64,000 bases of DNA, taken from NCBI GenBank assembly GCA_026119855.1, contig JAOWBW010000383.1, positions 1,488,001 to 1,552,000 on the forward strand. Direction: 5' to 3'. Under the pieces are notes generated by a model. It made no database searches. It had not been told where the DNA came from and saw only the letters and a program-made list of their open reading frames with translations. Of this stretch, positions 1 through 10,242 are shown in pieces (positions within the stretch are counted from its first letter, which is position 1; every line of letters begins with the position of its first letter). The position numbers and the translations under genes are program-made. Source of the stretch: Campanula takesimana. Lineage: Eukaryota > Streptophyta > Magnoliopsida > Asterales > Campanulaceae.

Positions 1-1718
1 ACTCCTATCCTATGATGAGCTGATGCTTTTCGGCAAAAAGATATGTATACTGAAGCATTGCCGACATGAACATGTGAAAGGCTTGAGTATTCTGGTCTAT
101 TAAAGCTGCTACCCGGACAAATTTTGACTTGTGTGAGGTTCAAACACAACATTTCATATCGTCATTACTCAGTTACTGCAAAATCTGTTACAATGAAGCC
201 AATATTCTCAAACATAGTAAAATACATAATTGTTTGTGGCTATATAGAAAGATTTGCTATACCTTAAACAGAAATGTGTACAACACCTTACTGAGATGGA
301 AGTACTGTTTATCTAATGCACCATAAGTTTCAGAACTTACATGATAAACTAATTTCAAAACACACACAAAAAGTACAAAATTCATAATTATCTCTTGTCT
401 ATTATGCAATGAACTTACAACAATCGCTGTACAAAAAGCTATTGGTCAATGTATAACAGTTGGTATTACCTATAAATTCACCTAGAAGGCTAAAATCACA
501 CAGTAATCACACAGCAGCACTTGAATTTATGTGACATTTGCTGGAAATCTCTTGATTTTTTTTAACAATGCACTCTGATTCATTCCTGTAGAAATGAAGA
601 AATTAATTTAACATAGGGTAGACAATTCTCAAAGCCATTAAGAAACTATGCACATATTCATGGTTTGATTAAAAATACATGCACTCACAACACTGGTATT
701 GTTATGCAGATAGATGTTGTGGGTGAGAAGAACTTGGGGAGGATTAGTTGATATCTTGATAGTATAAACAGAGGGAGTAATAGGTAAGCCTTTTAGCATT
801 ACCTAGAGAGTTCAAATTTAAAAGACTTCGTCTGAACCAAGACAATTGTCGAGAGTAAACATGGAAAGCATTTTAAAAATTCTACTACATCTGTCCCAAA
901 ATGATTGTTCAAAAATTTAGAATATGGCATTTTTGTAATGTGAAAAGCGGATGTTTTATGTCATTGTAAATGAAGTAAAATGAGTAGTTTGAGATGAAGA
1001 TACATTTTTCCCAAAACTGTCTTCATATAGTATTTCAATTCCATGAAATCCACTCATCCAGGTGTATGTGGTCTTTGACGTGTAATTTTTCCTTGCCCCT
1101 ACTTGGTAATTCCCATCTATACTTCCTCTGCTACACAGAGCTATTTTTTAGCTATCAAAATAAACTTTGAACAATAATTTTGGTTAATCTCTGTCCCTAA
1201 TGAAAGTCAAGAAAGCATGTTAATAATAGTATTCTTAACGGTTGGTCAATAATACATTACTCAGTTCTGTTTTGTCAATCAGTAATGATATTAATCTATC
1301 GAGATATTTATTATTTTTTAGTATTGGTGTGTACTTGGTTGGTATGATTAAAATCACATGCACTCACAACACTGGTATTGTTATGCAGATAGATATTATG
1401 GGTGAGTAGAACTTGGGGAGGATTAGTTGATATCTTGATAGTATATAAACAATAGATGGTGAGTATCTGAATCCAAAGGACCAGGATTACAGCAATAACG
1501 GTGTTATTTCTATTACTAATCTGTTCCATTCAAGGTACTCTCTTTCTTCTCACTTTTATTTCAAGAACATGGAATAATTTTCTGAAAATAGACGCTCAGT
1601 TAGGGACAGAGGGAGTAATAGGTAAGCCTTTTAGCATTACCTAAAGAGTTCAAATTTAAAAGATTTCGTCTGAACCAAGACAATTGTAGAGAGTAAACAT
1701 GCAAAGCATTTTAAAATT
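1..1718. other. AT-rich intergenic DNA with a local duplication
   Basis: No convincing gene. Two related segments lie about 0.7 kb apart, at about 662-900 and 1345-1745. Both contain ACTGGTATTGTTATGCAGAT and, further right, GTAATAGGTAAGCCTTTTAG. The right copy has about 150 extra bases (1453-1604) between the two shared blocks, so the left copy looks like a deletion derivative or the right copy gained an insert. A 72-codon minus-strand ORF (1311-1529) begins in the extra block with a hydrophobic start. I do not recognise it and do not call it a gene. Confidence 0.5.
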
Positions 1719-1826
1719 CTACTACATCCGTCCCAAAATGATTGTTCAGTTTTTTTTTAAAGTTTGCTCTTGATTAATAGAAAACCTGACAATGTTTTGG
1801 GCATTCATTTGAGACGGAGGTAGTAT
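1719..1826. mobile_element. Small Stowaway-like MITE
   Basis: About 108 bp bounded by CTACTACATCCGTCCCAAAA on the left and GAGACGGAGGTAGTA on the right, an imperfect terminal inverted repeat of the CTCCCTCCGTCCC type. It has no coding capacity. A half-site of the same type (CTACTACATCTGTCCC) lies near 884 in the duplicated segment. Confidence 0.6.
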
Positions 1827-1844
1827 GTATTTTAGTGTTATTAT

Positions 1845-2606
1845 TAAGGATGGCAATTTGTCCTAACCCGATCCGTTCCGAGGGTGATCCGATCCATAAT
1901 TTTTGGGTTCAATTTGCAATTTTATGATCCGTTCGGATTTCGGGTCGGTTTCGGTCAGCCCCCCTGATCCGACCCGACTCATATACATTACTCATAATTT
2001 TCATTATTACCCCTCCTTTTATTAAAATATACACACAACCCTACCTATAAAAGATAAAAATAGGGTTTAGAAATAGAAAAATCCGCCGATGTCTGTCTCT
2101 CTCTCGTTTCTACGCCCTAAGTCGAACACGAGCTTCTCCCAGTTGCCGCTCCTCGCCATTGCCGCTCCTCGCCGTCGCAGCTCGCCGCCCGCCGTCGCCG
2201 CTTCTCCTTCAATCGTTCCTCTCTGCCTTTCCGTCGCCGCTTCTCCTTCAATCGTTCCTCTCTGCCTCGAAGTCATCGGCACTGCAAATATCGGTCTCAA
2301 TTTCCTTCGAAATCTACTACATCTCCAACGAATTCCATCTCTATTGAGGTAATCTAACAATTCTTAGCCATTGAATTTTGATATTTTTGGTTTTGTTTGA
2401 TTGATTAGATTAGCTTCCCCAATTCACCCAAATTTGTCAAACCTAGGTTTTTTTGGGGGGGGAACCTGATATTCGGATTAGTTCGGGTCTCGGATCTGAG
2501 CAGGGATCTCGGATATTCGGATCGGATCGGATTCGGTAGAGGGGTTCCAATGTTCGGATTCGGATATGGTCTGATCCGATCCGAACCCGACCCGTTGCTA
2601 TCCCTA
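1845..2606. mobile_element. hAT-like non-autonomous DNA transposon
   Basis: A 762-bp element starting TAAGGATGGCAA and ending with its inverted match (read inward, TAGGGATAGCAA). It is flanked by a perfect 8-bp target duplication GTTATTAT at 1837-1844 and 2607-2614. An 8-bp TSD with a TAGGGATGGCAA-type end fits the hAT superfamily. The sub-ends are rich in GATCCG and CGGGTCGG words. The centre (about 2085-2350) is GC-rich, looks like a 5' UTR or exon, and holds a direct duplication of about 37 bp (GCCGCTTCTCCTTCAATCG, near 2198 and 2235). ORFs here are open on both strands and are not trusted as genes. Confidence 0.75.
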
Positions 2607-2947
2607 GTTATTATGACTACCAATCAAATAGCCAGTTCTTATTTGCACGTAACGTGAAGCAAATTAAAGGGAAGAAATTAACAAATAACTTTTGTCATAC
2701 TTTCATATAATTGTTGCTATGATCATACACACATGCAGAGTCATTTAACTAAAATTGAAATGGAGACATTTAACTGAAATTGAAAGCTATTGAGGAAAAT
2801 GACTGACCTTTGAGAATGAAAGACCACACAGGAAGATTTAGGTTTTGTTTTATGTCCAGGTTGTGAAAAAGATGATGGAATGATGGCAAACTTTATATAC
2901 CGTATAATACTTGAAATTAAACATTTAAATGTTAGTGTAAATCTTAA

Positions 2948-4000
2948 GAGTGCTACTATTTACACCCGCAAAATTGCTGAATAAACCCGTAATGAAAATT
3001 CTTTCAAAAATGCCATTAATCAAAAAGTCCACCCTAACCCTCTTATATAATACACCTCAATAGGTATTCTTAACATTTTTCTTACATTCTGTTACAAATT
3101 GAAAACTCACTTTTCAACGCCACTGTATTCACCACGATCACCACCACTGATGCCACATTATCGCCACTGCAACCACCTTCCTAAAACCACCATTATCAAA
3201 CCACAACCTTAACACAACCCAAAAATGATAACACGATTATTATTAATTTTAAATTCTCAACCTCAAATTTGTTCAAATATATTATCAAATGGGAAGAATC
3301 AATTAAATTACCAATCAAATTCAAGAAAATACTCAAACCTAAACCTAGAACACAAAATACCCCAGAATTATATCAGATCTGGGGGGGTAGAAGATGGGGT
3401 GGAGAATGACACCGGAACTCATAGCTTCACTGACCAACAGGCATTGTCCCTGAAACTATGGGAAGAGGAGGAAGAGGGGCAAAATAGAGGGTCTTGGCCA
3501 TGGCAGCACTTGGGTTAGGCTAGATACAGGGACGGGGATGGGGGGACATCGTTGGAAATATTCTGGGTTGGATAGGAGTTAAGGGGCAAGAGAAGAAGTG
3601 CAAATAAAATGGAGATGGAAAAGTGGGAGGGGATCGTGGGAGGATGGGGGCCTAGGGAGGGAATTTTTGGGGGTGAGAACTGAGAAACTTAGAATCTGTG
3701 TAAGGGCCAAGGGGTGAGAGAGAGGTTGTAGTAGTTTTTTTTTTGTTTTTTCCTTTTCCCTTCCTTCATTTGAATAACACGTGTTAACAAATTATAACAC
3801 ATTTAATCCCGTGAAAATTATTGTTAAAATGCAGATGGTATTGTGGTGTGTGGTTAATTTAAGAGGGTGTATAGTTATGAGTTTAAAAGGGTAAAATTGG
3901 AAAAAAGGTGGTATATCTAGTGTTGAGTAAATAATTACTTTGGGTAAACTTAGTATTACAGGTTTATTCAGCAATTTTGCGGGTGTGAATAGTAGCACTC
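2948..4000. mobile_element. Non-autonomous TIR transposon, 1.05 kb
   Basis: Long terminal inverted repeats of about 45 bp: the left begins GAGTGCTACTATTTACACCC and the right, read inward, begins GAGTGCTACTATTCACACCC, continuing through GCAAAATTGCTGAATAAAC. An 8-bp target duplication AATCTTAA flanks it (2940-2947 and 4001-4008). Long TIRs with an 8-bp TSD suggest a Mutator-like or hAT element; I cannot decide. The interior has a CCACCA-rich left part and a G-rich right part, with a 97-codon ORF (3225-3518) that I do not recognise. Confidence 0.75.
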
Positions 4001-4008
4001 AATCTTAA

Positions 4009-5278
4009 AGGTCAATTTATTAGATTAGATTGAGTTATGAATAATTGAAATTCTAAAATAGTTAGTCCCCAATAATCACGCAAAAGTGTTTAAAATTTAA
4101 GAAGATTAGGAATCTTTGTATAAGCTTAAAATATGTTTTGGTGACTCATACGTTACAGCCAATTCAGAAATTTTAAATTTAACAAATTTCATAAGAATTA
4201 TCTACTTTCCATGTATATATCAATTAGGTGTTTTTTTGGTTTAGATTTAGTTTGAACTTCAAATAATTTGAATTTTTGCTTAATGCGTAGTGTAGTGGAG
4301 TACAGTATATGGTTAAAATCTTTATATTAGACGATGAAATCGGTATTTTATTGATTTAGATTTAGTTTGAACTTCAAGCAATTTGATTTTTTGCTTAAAA
4401 TTAGGATAACCATAACAATTAATTATTGCATTCCATGATTAGAGTATTACCTTAGATATCTTAGTAATTATCTCATTCCATAATTAGAATATTTCTTTAG
4501 ATATGACTCTTGTAAAAATATATAAAGGCTTTTTTATATTCAACCTAACAATGCTAGTATCTCACGTAACTCAAATCACTGGCGTTATTCCTTGGTCACT
4601 TTCATGTTCAATGTCTTACTTGCTTAAATATCAAATGAAAGATTATTAGTTTAAATAATCTTCTAGATTTGATTTTAATAAATAAATTACATAAACAAAC
4701 CTATCATATATGTTCGTTTAAAATGAATTTTGAAATGAAAACTTTATCTTGGAATCTTCTACGAATAAGTAAATAACAGCCATATTAGTATTATTAGTAT
4801 TAAAGATATTATTTAAAGAAAATATCTGTTGATAAGGAAAAGAAATTTTGATCTAGTAATTAACTTGTTTACTTGTTTCTTTTGGGACGGATTTGAAGGG
4901 CAATAGTGTGAAGTCTGTGTGTAAATAAATGTGAAAAATATCTAAAATTGTAATGAAAATATTAGGCCAAATGAAGAGAGATGAAAATATATCAGTCTCA
5001 TGATAAATGAATACAATCTCAAGCCAAGTGAAAAGTAATATTGGTGTATGGTACATTTATTTGGGCGGGCGGGGATATTACTGAATGAGGTGTTTGACTT
5101 TATAGCTTAAATGAAGATTAAGCTATATCTTATCAAAATTTTAAAATAATTACACTTCGATCTTATCGTAAATTTAAAACTCGTGAATAGAATCAACGAA
5201 TCTAACCGTATCTAAAATTGATATCAAGAAAAGAAAGTTTATATTATTATTTATTGACAAAAACTTGTATGAGAACAC
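4009..5278. other. AT-rich intergenic DNA
   Basis: No gene seen. A local tandem duplication lies at about 4240-4510: GATTTAGTTTGAACTTCAA occurs near 4244 and 4363, and a TTAGATAT-containing block is also doubled. Confidence 0.5.
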
Positions 5279-5850
5279 CATGATCCGTCTCATAGTAGAG
5301 ACGGATCATTTTTGACCCATGACCCGAACCCATGACCCACAGTTTTTTTTTTGGTTTTTTTTTTGGTTTGTCAAAAGTAATAGTTACTATAACTAAATGT
5401 AACAAACGTGTTACTTATATACATAAAAGTAATACATTTATGTATACTAAAAATTAACACATTATGTTTTTATGTTTTCTTCGTTTGTCAAAAGTAATAC
5501 TTATAACAACTAAAATGTAACGAACGTGTTACTTATATGTAACAATGTTTATACATAATTGTAACACATATGTATAGATAAGTAATAATTCAACTATTTA
5601 CACTTTAGAACTAAAAACACTTGTGCTAGTAACATTGTAAAAATAAGAAAGTAACAATTTTTATAAACGAATGTTACATTTTACTTGTATAATAACATTG
5701 TAAAACAGTTACGTTTACTTGTATAATAACAATGTTTTAAATACAAAACAAACCCCTTACACACACATACACACACAAGTACAAAAACTCTCTCCTCTCT
5801 TCCACAGTTCCAGTTCCACTTCCACTTCCACTTCCACTTCCACTTCCACA
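5279..5850. repeat. Hairpin, repeated AACGTGTTAC block and (CACTTC)n
   Basis: A 10-bp perfect inverted repeat (TGATCCGTCT at 5281-5290, AGACGGATCA at 5299-5308, 8-nt loop) starts the region. It is followed by two related blocks containing TTGTCAAAAGTAATA and ACGTGTTACTTATAT (about 5368-5450 and 5485-5575). The stretch ends in a hexanucleotide repeat of CCACTT/CACTTC type at about 5808-5848. This may be a degenerate small transposon, but no second terminus was found. Confidence 0.45.
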
Positions 5851-5933
5851 TATAGATTCTCTTTTACTTTTTAAGTGAAAACATAGTTTTATAAGTATAC
5901 TATACCTTATATAAAAAAAAAATGTATACTATA

Positions 5934-6196
5934 CTACTCTGTCCCAAAACAACTTGCACAGTTTAACCAAAATTGGTCAAATTAGTAATACTTCGACTTC
6001 CACTTTGTAAAGGATTTGATGATTCAAATAAAAATCTAAAAATTGTTATCTATAATATTTTTGATGGTGAGTTAATAACAAATTTTAATTTTTTTTTATT
6101 AAGATCATCAATTTTTTATAAAGTCTTGGCCAAATTGCACTTAAGTTGACCATTTTGGTCAAAATGGTGCAAGTTGTTTTGGGACGGAGGGAGTAG
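5934..6196. mobile_element. Stowaway-like MITE
   Basis: Left end CTACTCTGTCCCAAAACAAC and right end, read inward, CTACTCCCTCCGTCCCAAAA, extending through a shared CTTGCACnnTTTnACCAAAA block of about 45 bp. TA flanks are plausible. About 263 bp, no ORF, large self-complementary fold. Confidence 0.75.
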
Positions 6197-6213
6197 TTAT
6201 TAAGGAGATCAAT

Positions 6214-6214
<1 letters not shown>

Positions 6215-6248
<34 letters not shown>

Positions 6249-6253
6249 TCAAT

Positions 6254-6321
<68 letters not shown>
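6215..6321. repeat. (AT)n microsatellite
   Basis: Two runs of alternating AT (about 6217-6243 and 6257-6321) separated by GAGATCAATTAA, a copy of the sequence just upstream of the first run. Likely length-polymorphic and prone to assembly error. Confidence 0.9.
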
Positions 6322-6325
<4 letters not shown>

Positions 6326-7110
6326 CGTATTTTTACGCACGTACATTTCACTCTAATTCGTGTCTACGCGTTAGATTAAAATTTGCAATTACCATATTTT
6401 CATTTTTATAATGTACTTTTAGCGTATCTTTAAAAATAAAATTTGTAATGTACTCCGTGTAGTTTGTTTTCCATCCCGTGCATTACTAACTACATCATTT
6501 AGACCTTTCAACATGCATAAGAAAACAGAGAACAACAATCCTCTCATTCTCTTTGTCATGCCTATCATAGCCATAGATAGCTTATGGAGATATTACTATG
6601 AAGAAATTGTACTATGGCATCCCAAAACTTTTTTAAGTCATTGGTGTTGAACAACATCCTCAATAGTAGCAGAGTATATCTCCAGTCGGAATAATCTTCT
6701 TCATTTATTCCTCTCATGTCTACTCGACTTTCTTCCGCTTAATTGTTCATTTTTCTAATCATGAATAAGTGTCGCAATCGTCAATTAAAAGTAAGGTATT
6801 TAAGGAAAGAAAATTTTTAAGTTTGACTAAAAATGGTTTGTATGCACAGAAGGTGTTCGATGAAATGAAGAACGGAAATGAAGCTTCAATACCTTGTGCA
6901 AGCAAAACAAATGGAAGGTAAAATTTTAGAACTGAAACAGCTTTAGAGAAATGCATGCATGCATGCTTGTTTATTTCTTCCGTGTTTGGAATGAATTTAT
7001 TTTGTCATGCTCTTTCTCTATTATGGAAATATCCATTCGACTAACAGAGTCCTCCGTACTATATTCCCTTATTTGTTAAATCTAGATGAAGCACAATACA
7101 AGATTATCCC
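6322..7110. other. Intergenic, 3' flank of the GLR gene
   Basis: No gene called. On the plus strand near 6828-6915 a short open stretch reads GLYAQKVFDEM in one frame, recalling part of a PPR repeat, and is followed by GTAAAA. It has no second repeat or start, so it is noted only. ATGCATGCATGC-type words occur at 6951-6966 and, as GCGTGCGTGCATGC, at about 7640. Confidence 0.4.
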
Positions 7111-7479
7111 TCAATTACTAGTGCCCCTTCTGAGAGGACGAACTGACAAGTCTTTTTTGTCGTAGTGTCTGCATATGGCACATATTTTGGACCATGTGGT
7201 GGTGTTCGAATTTAAAATTCCGCGGAGTTCCACTTTGTTCTTGCACGCATACTTGATCAGGTAAACAAGTAGACACGTTGCTGCAACAACCCCATATATG
7301 ATAAAAAGTGCTTCAAAGCTTTGTAGGGTCACACTATTAGGTGCTGTGGTGCTGTCTTGCCCCGTGCATTTCCTATTTCCAATATACTTTCTCTTGATTT
7401 CTAGGATATTATCACTTTCTGTTAAGTCAATAATCGCCCGAGAGACATCCGAAACCAAAGGAGACCCCTTCTGGAAAAC
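7111..7479 (-). CDS. GLR exon 5 (S2 end, M4, C-tail)
   Basis: Acceptor AACAG at 7480. Begins VFQKGSPLVSDVSRAI, the family's conserved S2 end, followed by M4 (ALFIIYGVVAATCLLVYLI) and a basic cytoplasmic tail ending at TGA on 7111-7113. Intron 4 is 7480-7780. Confidence 0.92.
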   Translation of the reverse strand, partial: VFQKGSPLVSDVSRAIIDLTESDNILEIKRKYIGNRKCTGQDSTTAPNSVTLQSFEALFIIYGVVAATCLLVYLIKYACKNKVELRGILNSNTTTWSKICAICRHYDKKDLSVRPLRRGTSN

Positions 7480-7780
7480 CTGTTTAACAATAAGCAATTT
7501 TGTATGAATCTCCTCTATGCAATGAAATAATAGCCAACATATGTGTGGATAGGTGCTCAATGGTTATGTGAAGCAAATTTCTTCTGTGACATCTTTTGTA
7601 GTGGATGTTTTGTGATGTTTGGCCTAGCTAGAAATAAAATGCGTGCGTGCATGCTTGTTTATTTCTTCTCATGGTTTATCTATCATGTTAATAGTTTTTT
7701 TGAATAGTTGTCACATATCCTCGAGGAGCTAGTTTTATCTTTAGTGCAATCTTAAAAATTAGAATGAAAAGGTTACTTAC

Positions 7781-7899
7781 AAAGGCAAGTCCGTTCGTTG
7801 GGTAGGTAGGGCCGATTCTCATGTATTTGTCGCAGTATTTAGACAAGAAGAGCTTGGAATGAAGTGTCACCACAAAAAAAGCAGATATGCCACCATTAT
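7781..7899 (-). CDS. GLR exon 4, downstream part (S2)
   Basis: Resumes directly beside the other LTR with the second ATTAT copy (7895-7899) and continues in the same frame: GGISAFF, then FLSKYCDKYMRIGPTY, the conserved S2 segment. The donor is CTTT|GTAAGT at 7780. This and exon 5 are cut off from their promoter by 9.2 kb of transposon. Confidence 0.92.
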
Positions 7900-9207
7900 T
7901 GTCGCGCCCCGACCCGTGGTCCTACTTGGCCCCACGTCCGGGACACGCACGGAAGACGTCATAAAACATTTTTAAGAAAATTTTTCGAAATATACTTTCA
8001 TAAAAAGGTCTTTCATAACTAAACAACATTTACTAAACGTGACTACTAGTCACAAAACAACTTTCACAAACACGTTCTAAGCCACTTGGCTACACACTTC
8101 ACTTACTTACTTACTTACAACACGAACATCTACCAAAAGAGTTGATACAAACCAAGTCACAGGTACACTACCCAAAAAGGTATTACATTTACATAATGTA
8201 TCCTTTACTTATACAAACTTTCCCAAAATGTCTTACCCAAAGATCTCCTCGACGTCCTCCCTGTGTGTGTGAACTATCCCCTGGGCTCCTTCTTATCTAA
8301 AACGGTAAACAAATAAAGGGTGAGAATAAATCTCAGTAAGTTACTAAGATGCAACTACATTACATGCTAATATGAAGATCATGAAGAAACAATATTAACA
8401 ATTAAGCGTATAACACATAGCACATAATATGAGAGGCTCCCTATCGCCAACCGTCCCATACCGGTTGGAAATAACGACCAACTCATCATGCAACACATAA
8501 AGCGGAAATGAACACTCATACGTGGATACTGAGCCAAGGTTCTCAAACCAAACGATAGCCATCTGAGAGGCTTCAACTGAGCAGCATCGAAGAGCTGAAA
8601 CGGGTTCCGGAACCAAACAACAACAACAACAACGGGGGGAAAATGACACAAAGTCATAACCCAAAGTGCCCAACCTTTGGCCTAAGGAAGGGGGTTAAAA
8701 ATGGGAAACCAATGATAGGAGCCTTATAATGTACTTGGCTCGGAGACCATTATAATCCCTATCACTGCCCAACACACACAAAAGTACCAGCTGGACTTTA
8801 GACACAACCGAAGCAAAGAAAACTTGCTTAAACAACAAACGGGGTATGATTCCAAAGTAGGGAACCACACAAGCTCATCTTAGAGAAGTAAACACATTTT
8901 CATAATAATATGCACCATATTGACATTAAGTCATCACACAACCATTCAAACCATCACATTAATTCAAACTTGATCACACAAGACCAACTCTATCATAATG
9001 AACCATGGATACTCATTTTGGTACTAATCACCTACTGGATTTACGTGCTATAAAAATCAAAACCCCACTCAATAACCAACCCATCGTGTAGTACTCGAGA
9101 AGAGCTTTCCAACGATAGTTTACACGACTAAAACGGAGTCCGGATGAAGAAGTTATGACCTCCGGAAGATTTTACGTAAAAATACACAAGTTCAGACTTT
9201 GGGCCCT

Positions 9208-9344
9208 TACACGACTCGTGTACCACTACACGACTCGTGTAAGAACTTTTACACAAGTCGTGTAACAGTACACGACTCGTGTAGAAAAACACCCCTTCAG
9301 AATCTCCCCTTACACGACTCGTGTACCCCTACACGAGTCGTGTA
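9208..9344. repeat. Six 15-bp palindromic words in the 3' LTR
   Basis: TACACGACTCGTGTA (7-bp arms around one base) or close variants start at 9208, 9227, 9250, 9269, 9311 and 9330. They form three pairs, each with an exact 19-bp pitch. The other LTR repeats this at 16115, 16134, 16157, 16176, 16218 and 16237. One word (9250) has an arm mismatch; one (9330) is the opposite orientation. Confidence 0.95.
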
Positions 9345-9533
9345 ATCAGCCCAGATTTCACATTTTGGCTGAAAACACTATACTCCTTCCAACTTACCAA
9401 CCCAAAATACTAACAATTTCACCACTCCTCATTTTCAACCTTCACAAAGGCTACAAATTCAGCCCCTAAGCACAATATGAACACCAATCTCTATAGCCTT
9501 CCTAGCATTAACAAGCTATGTACAAGTTCTTAC

Positions 9534-9761
9534 TACTCCCTCTGTCCCAAATTTACAAGTATATTAAAAGTATACTAAAACATCATTTTATAACATATAA
9601 AGCATATAAAACATGTTTATGACCATTTTAACATTTAAAGGGGGAATAGTAACTTACCTATTTTCCGGAAAAGATGTCAAGAAAAATAAGATTGATCGGT
9701 AGATGTACTCTATTCAACACCCTGAACATTTATATATTTTTAGATTTGGAAATGGAGTAGT
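9534..9761. mobile_element. MITE-like insert inside the LTR
   Basis: TACTACTCCCTCTGTCCCAAA on the left and, read inward from the right, TTACTACTCCATTTCCAAA form an imperfect inverted repeat of the CTCCCTCCGTCCC type. Both LTRs carry it, so it was acquired before the present insertion. Confidence 0.6.
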
Positions 9762-10193
9762 AAATTAAAATAGGGAAAATAAAGATGAATAACCCTTACC
9801 TAGCTTCTTCCTCTTCTACTTCAATGGAGGTTCTCTGGGAAGTGATTTGGGAAAGAAAAGGGTGGTATGCTAACTAAGGGGAGGGAGGGAGATGAGGTTA
9901 ACATAACTAAAGATCTTTCCCAATTCTAAAATTAAATCACTCAATTTCCATTTCCAACACTTAAACCCCTCAAGTCTAACTTTCACTAAAGCCCCCATAT
10001 AATTCCACTAACTCAACTAACTCCCCAAATAAACTTTACTACTAATATTTTAACTAACACAAATAATCAATTAAAATGTGCAAATTCATATAAGATGATG
10101 CAACACATAAAATGCACATAAAATTTTAAATTAAAATTTATCAAAATATAAAATAAATATTAAAATAAATAAACGGATTTCGGGGTCGTTACA

Positions 10194-10206
10194 CTCACTC
10201 CCCCTT
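10194..10206 (-). other. Polypurine tract
   Basis: The minus strand reads AAGGGGGAGTGAG immediately before the 3' LTR, the expected plus-strand primer. Confidence 0.85.
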
Positions 10207-10242
10207 AAAGAAAATTCGACCCGAATTTTAGGATTGCTTACC

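Larger units (their letters stand above)
7900..10193 (-). repeat. 3' LTR of the chromovirus
   Basis: 2,294 bp. On the minus strand it begins TGTAACGACCCC and ends GGGGCGCGACA. It contains a MITE-like insert (about 9534-9761) and six 15-bp palindromic words (9208-9344). Confidence 0.95.

Noticed and set aside
6828..6915. PPR-like GLYAQKVFDEM fragment
   Set aside because: A single partial motif with no second repeat, start or supporting frame; too short to call.
8379..8673. Paired 92-codon ORFs in the LTR, repeated at 15287-15581
   Set aside because: Identical in both LTRs, low-complexity (poly-Val or poly-Cys from a CAA repeat) and overlapping in two frames. Chance frames in U3/R.
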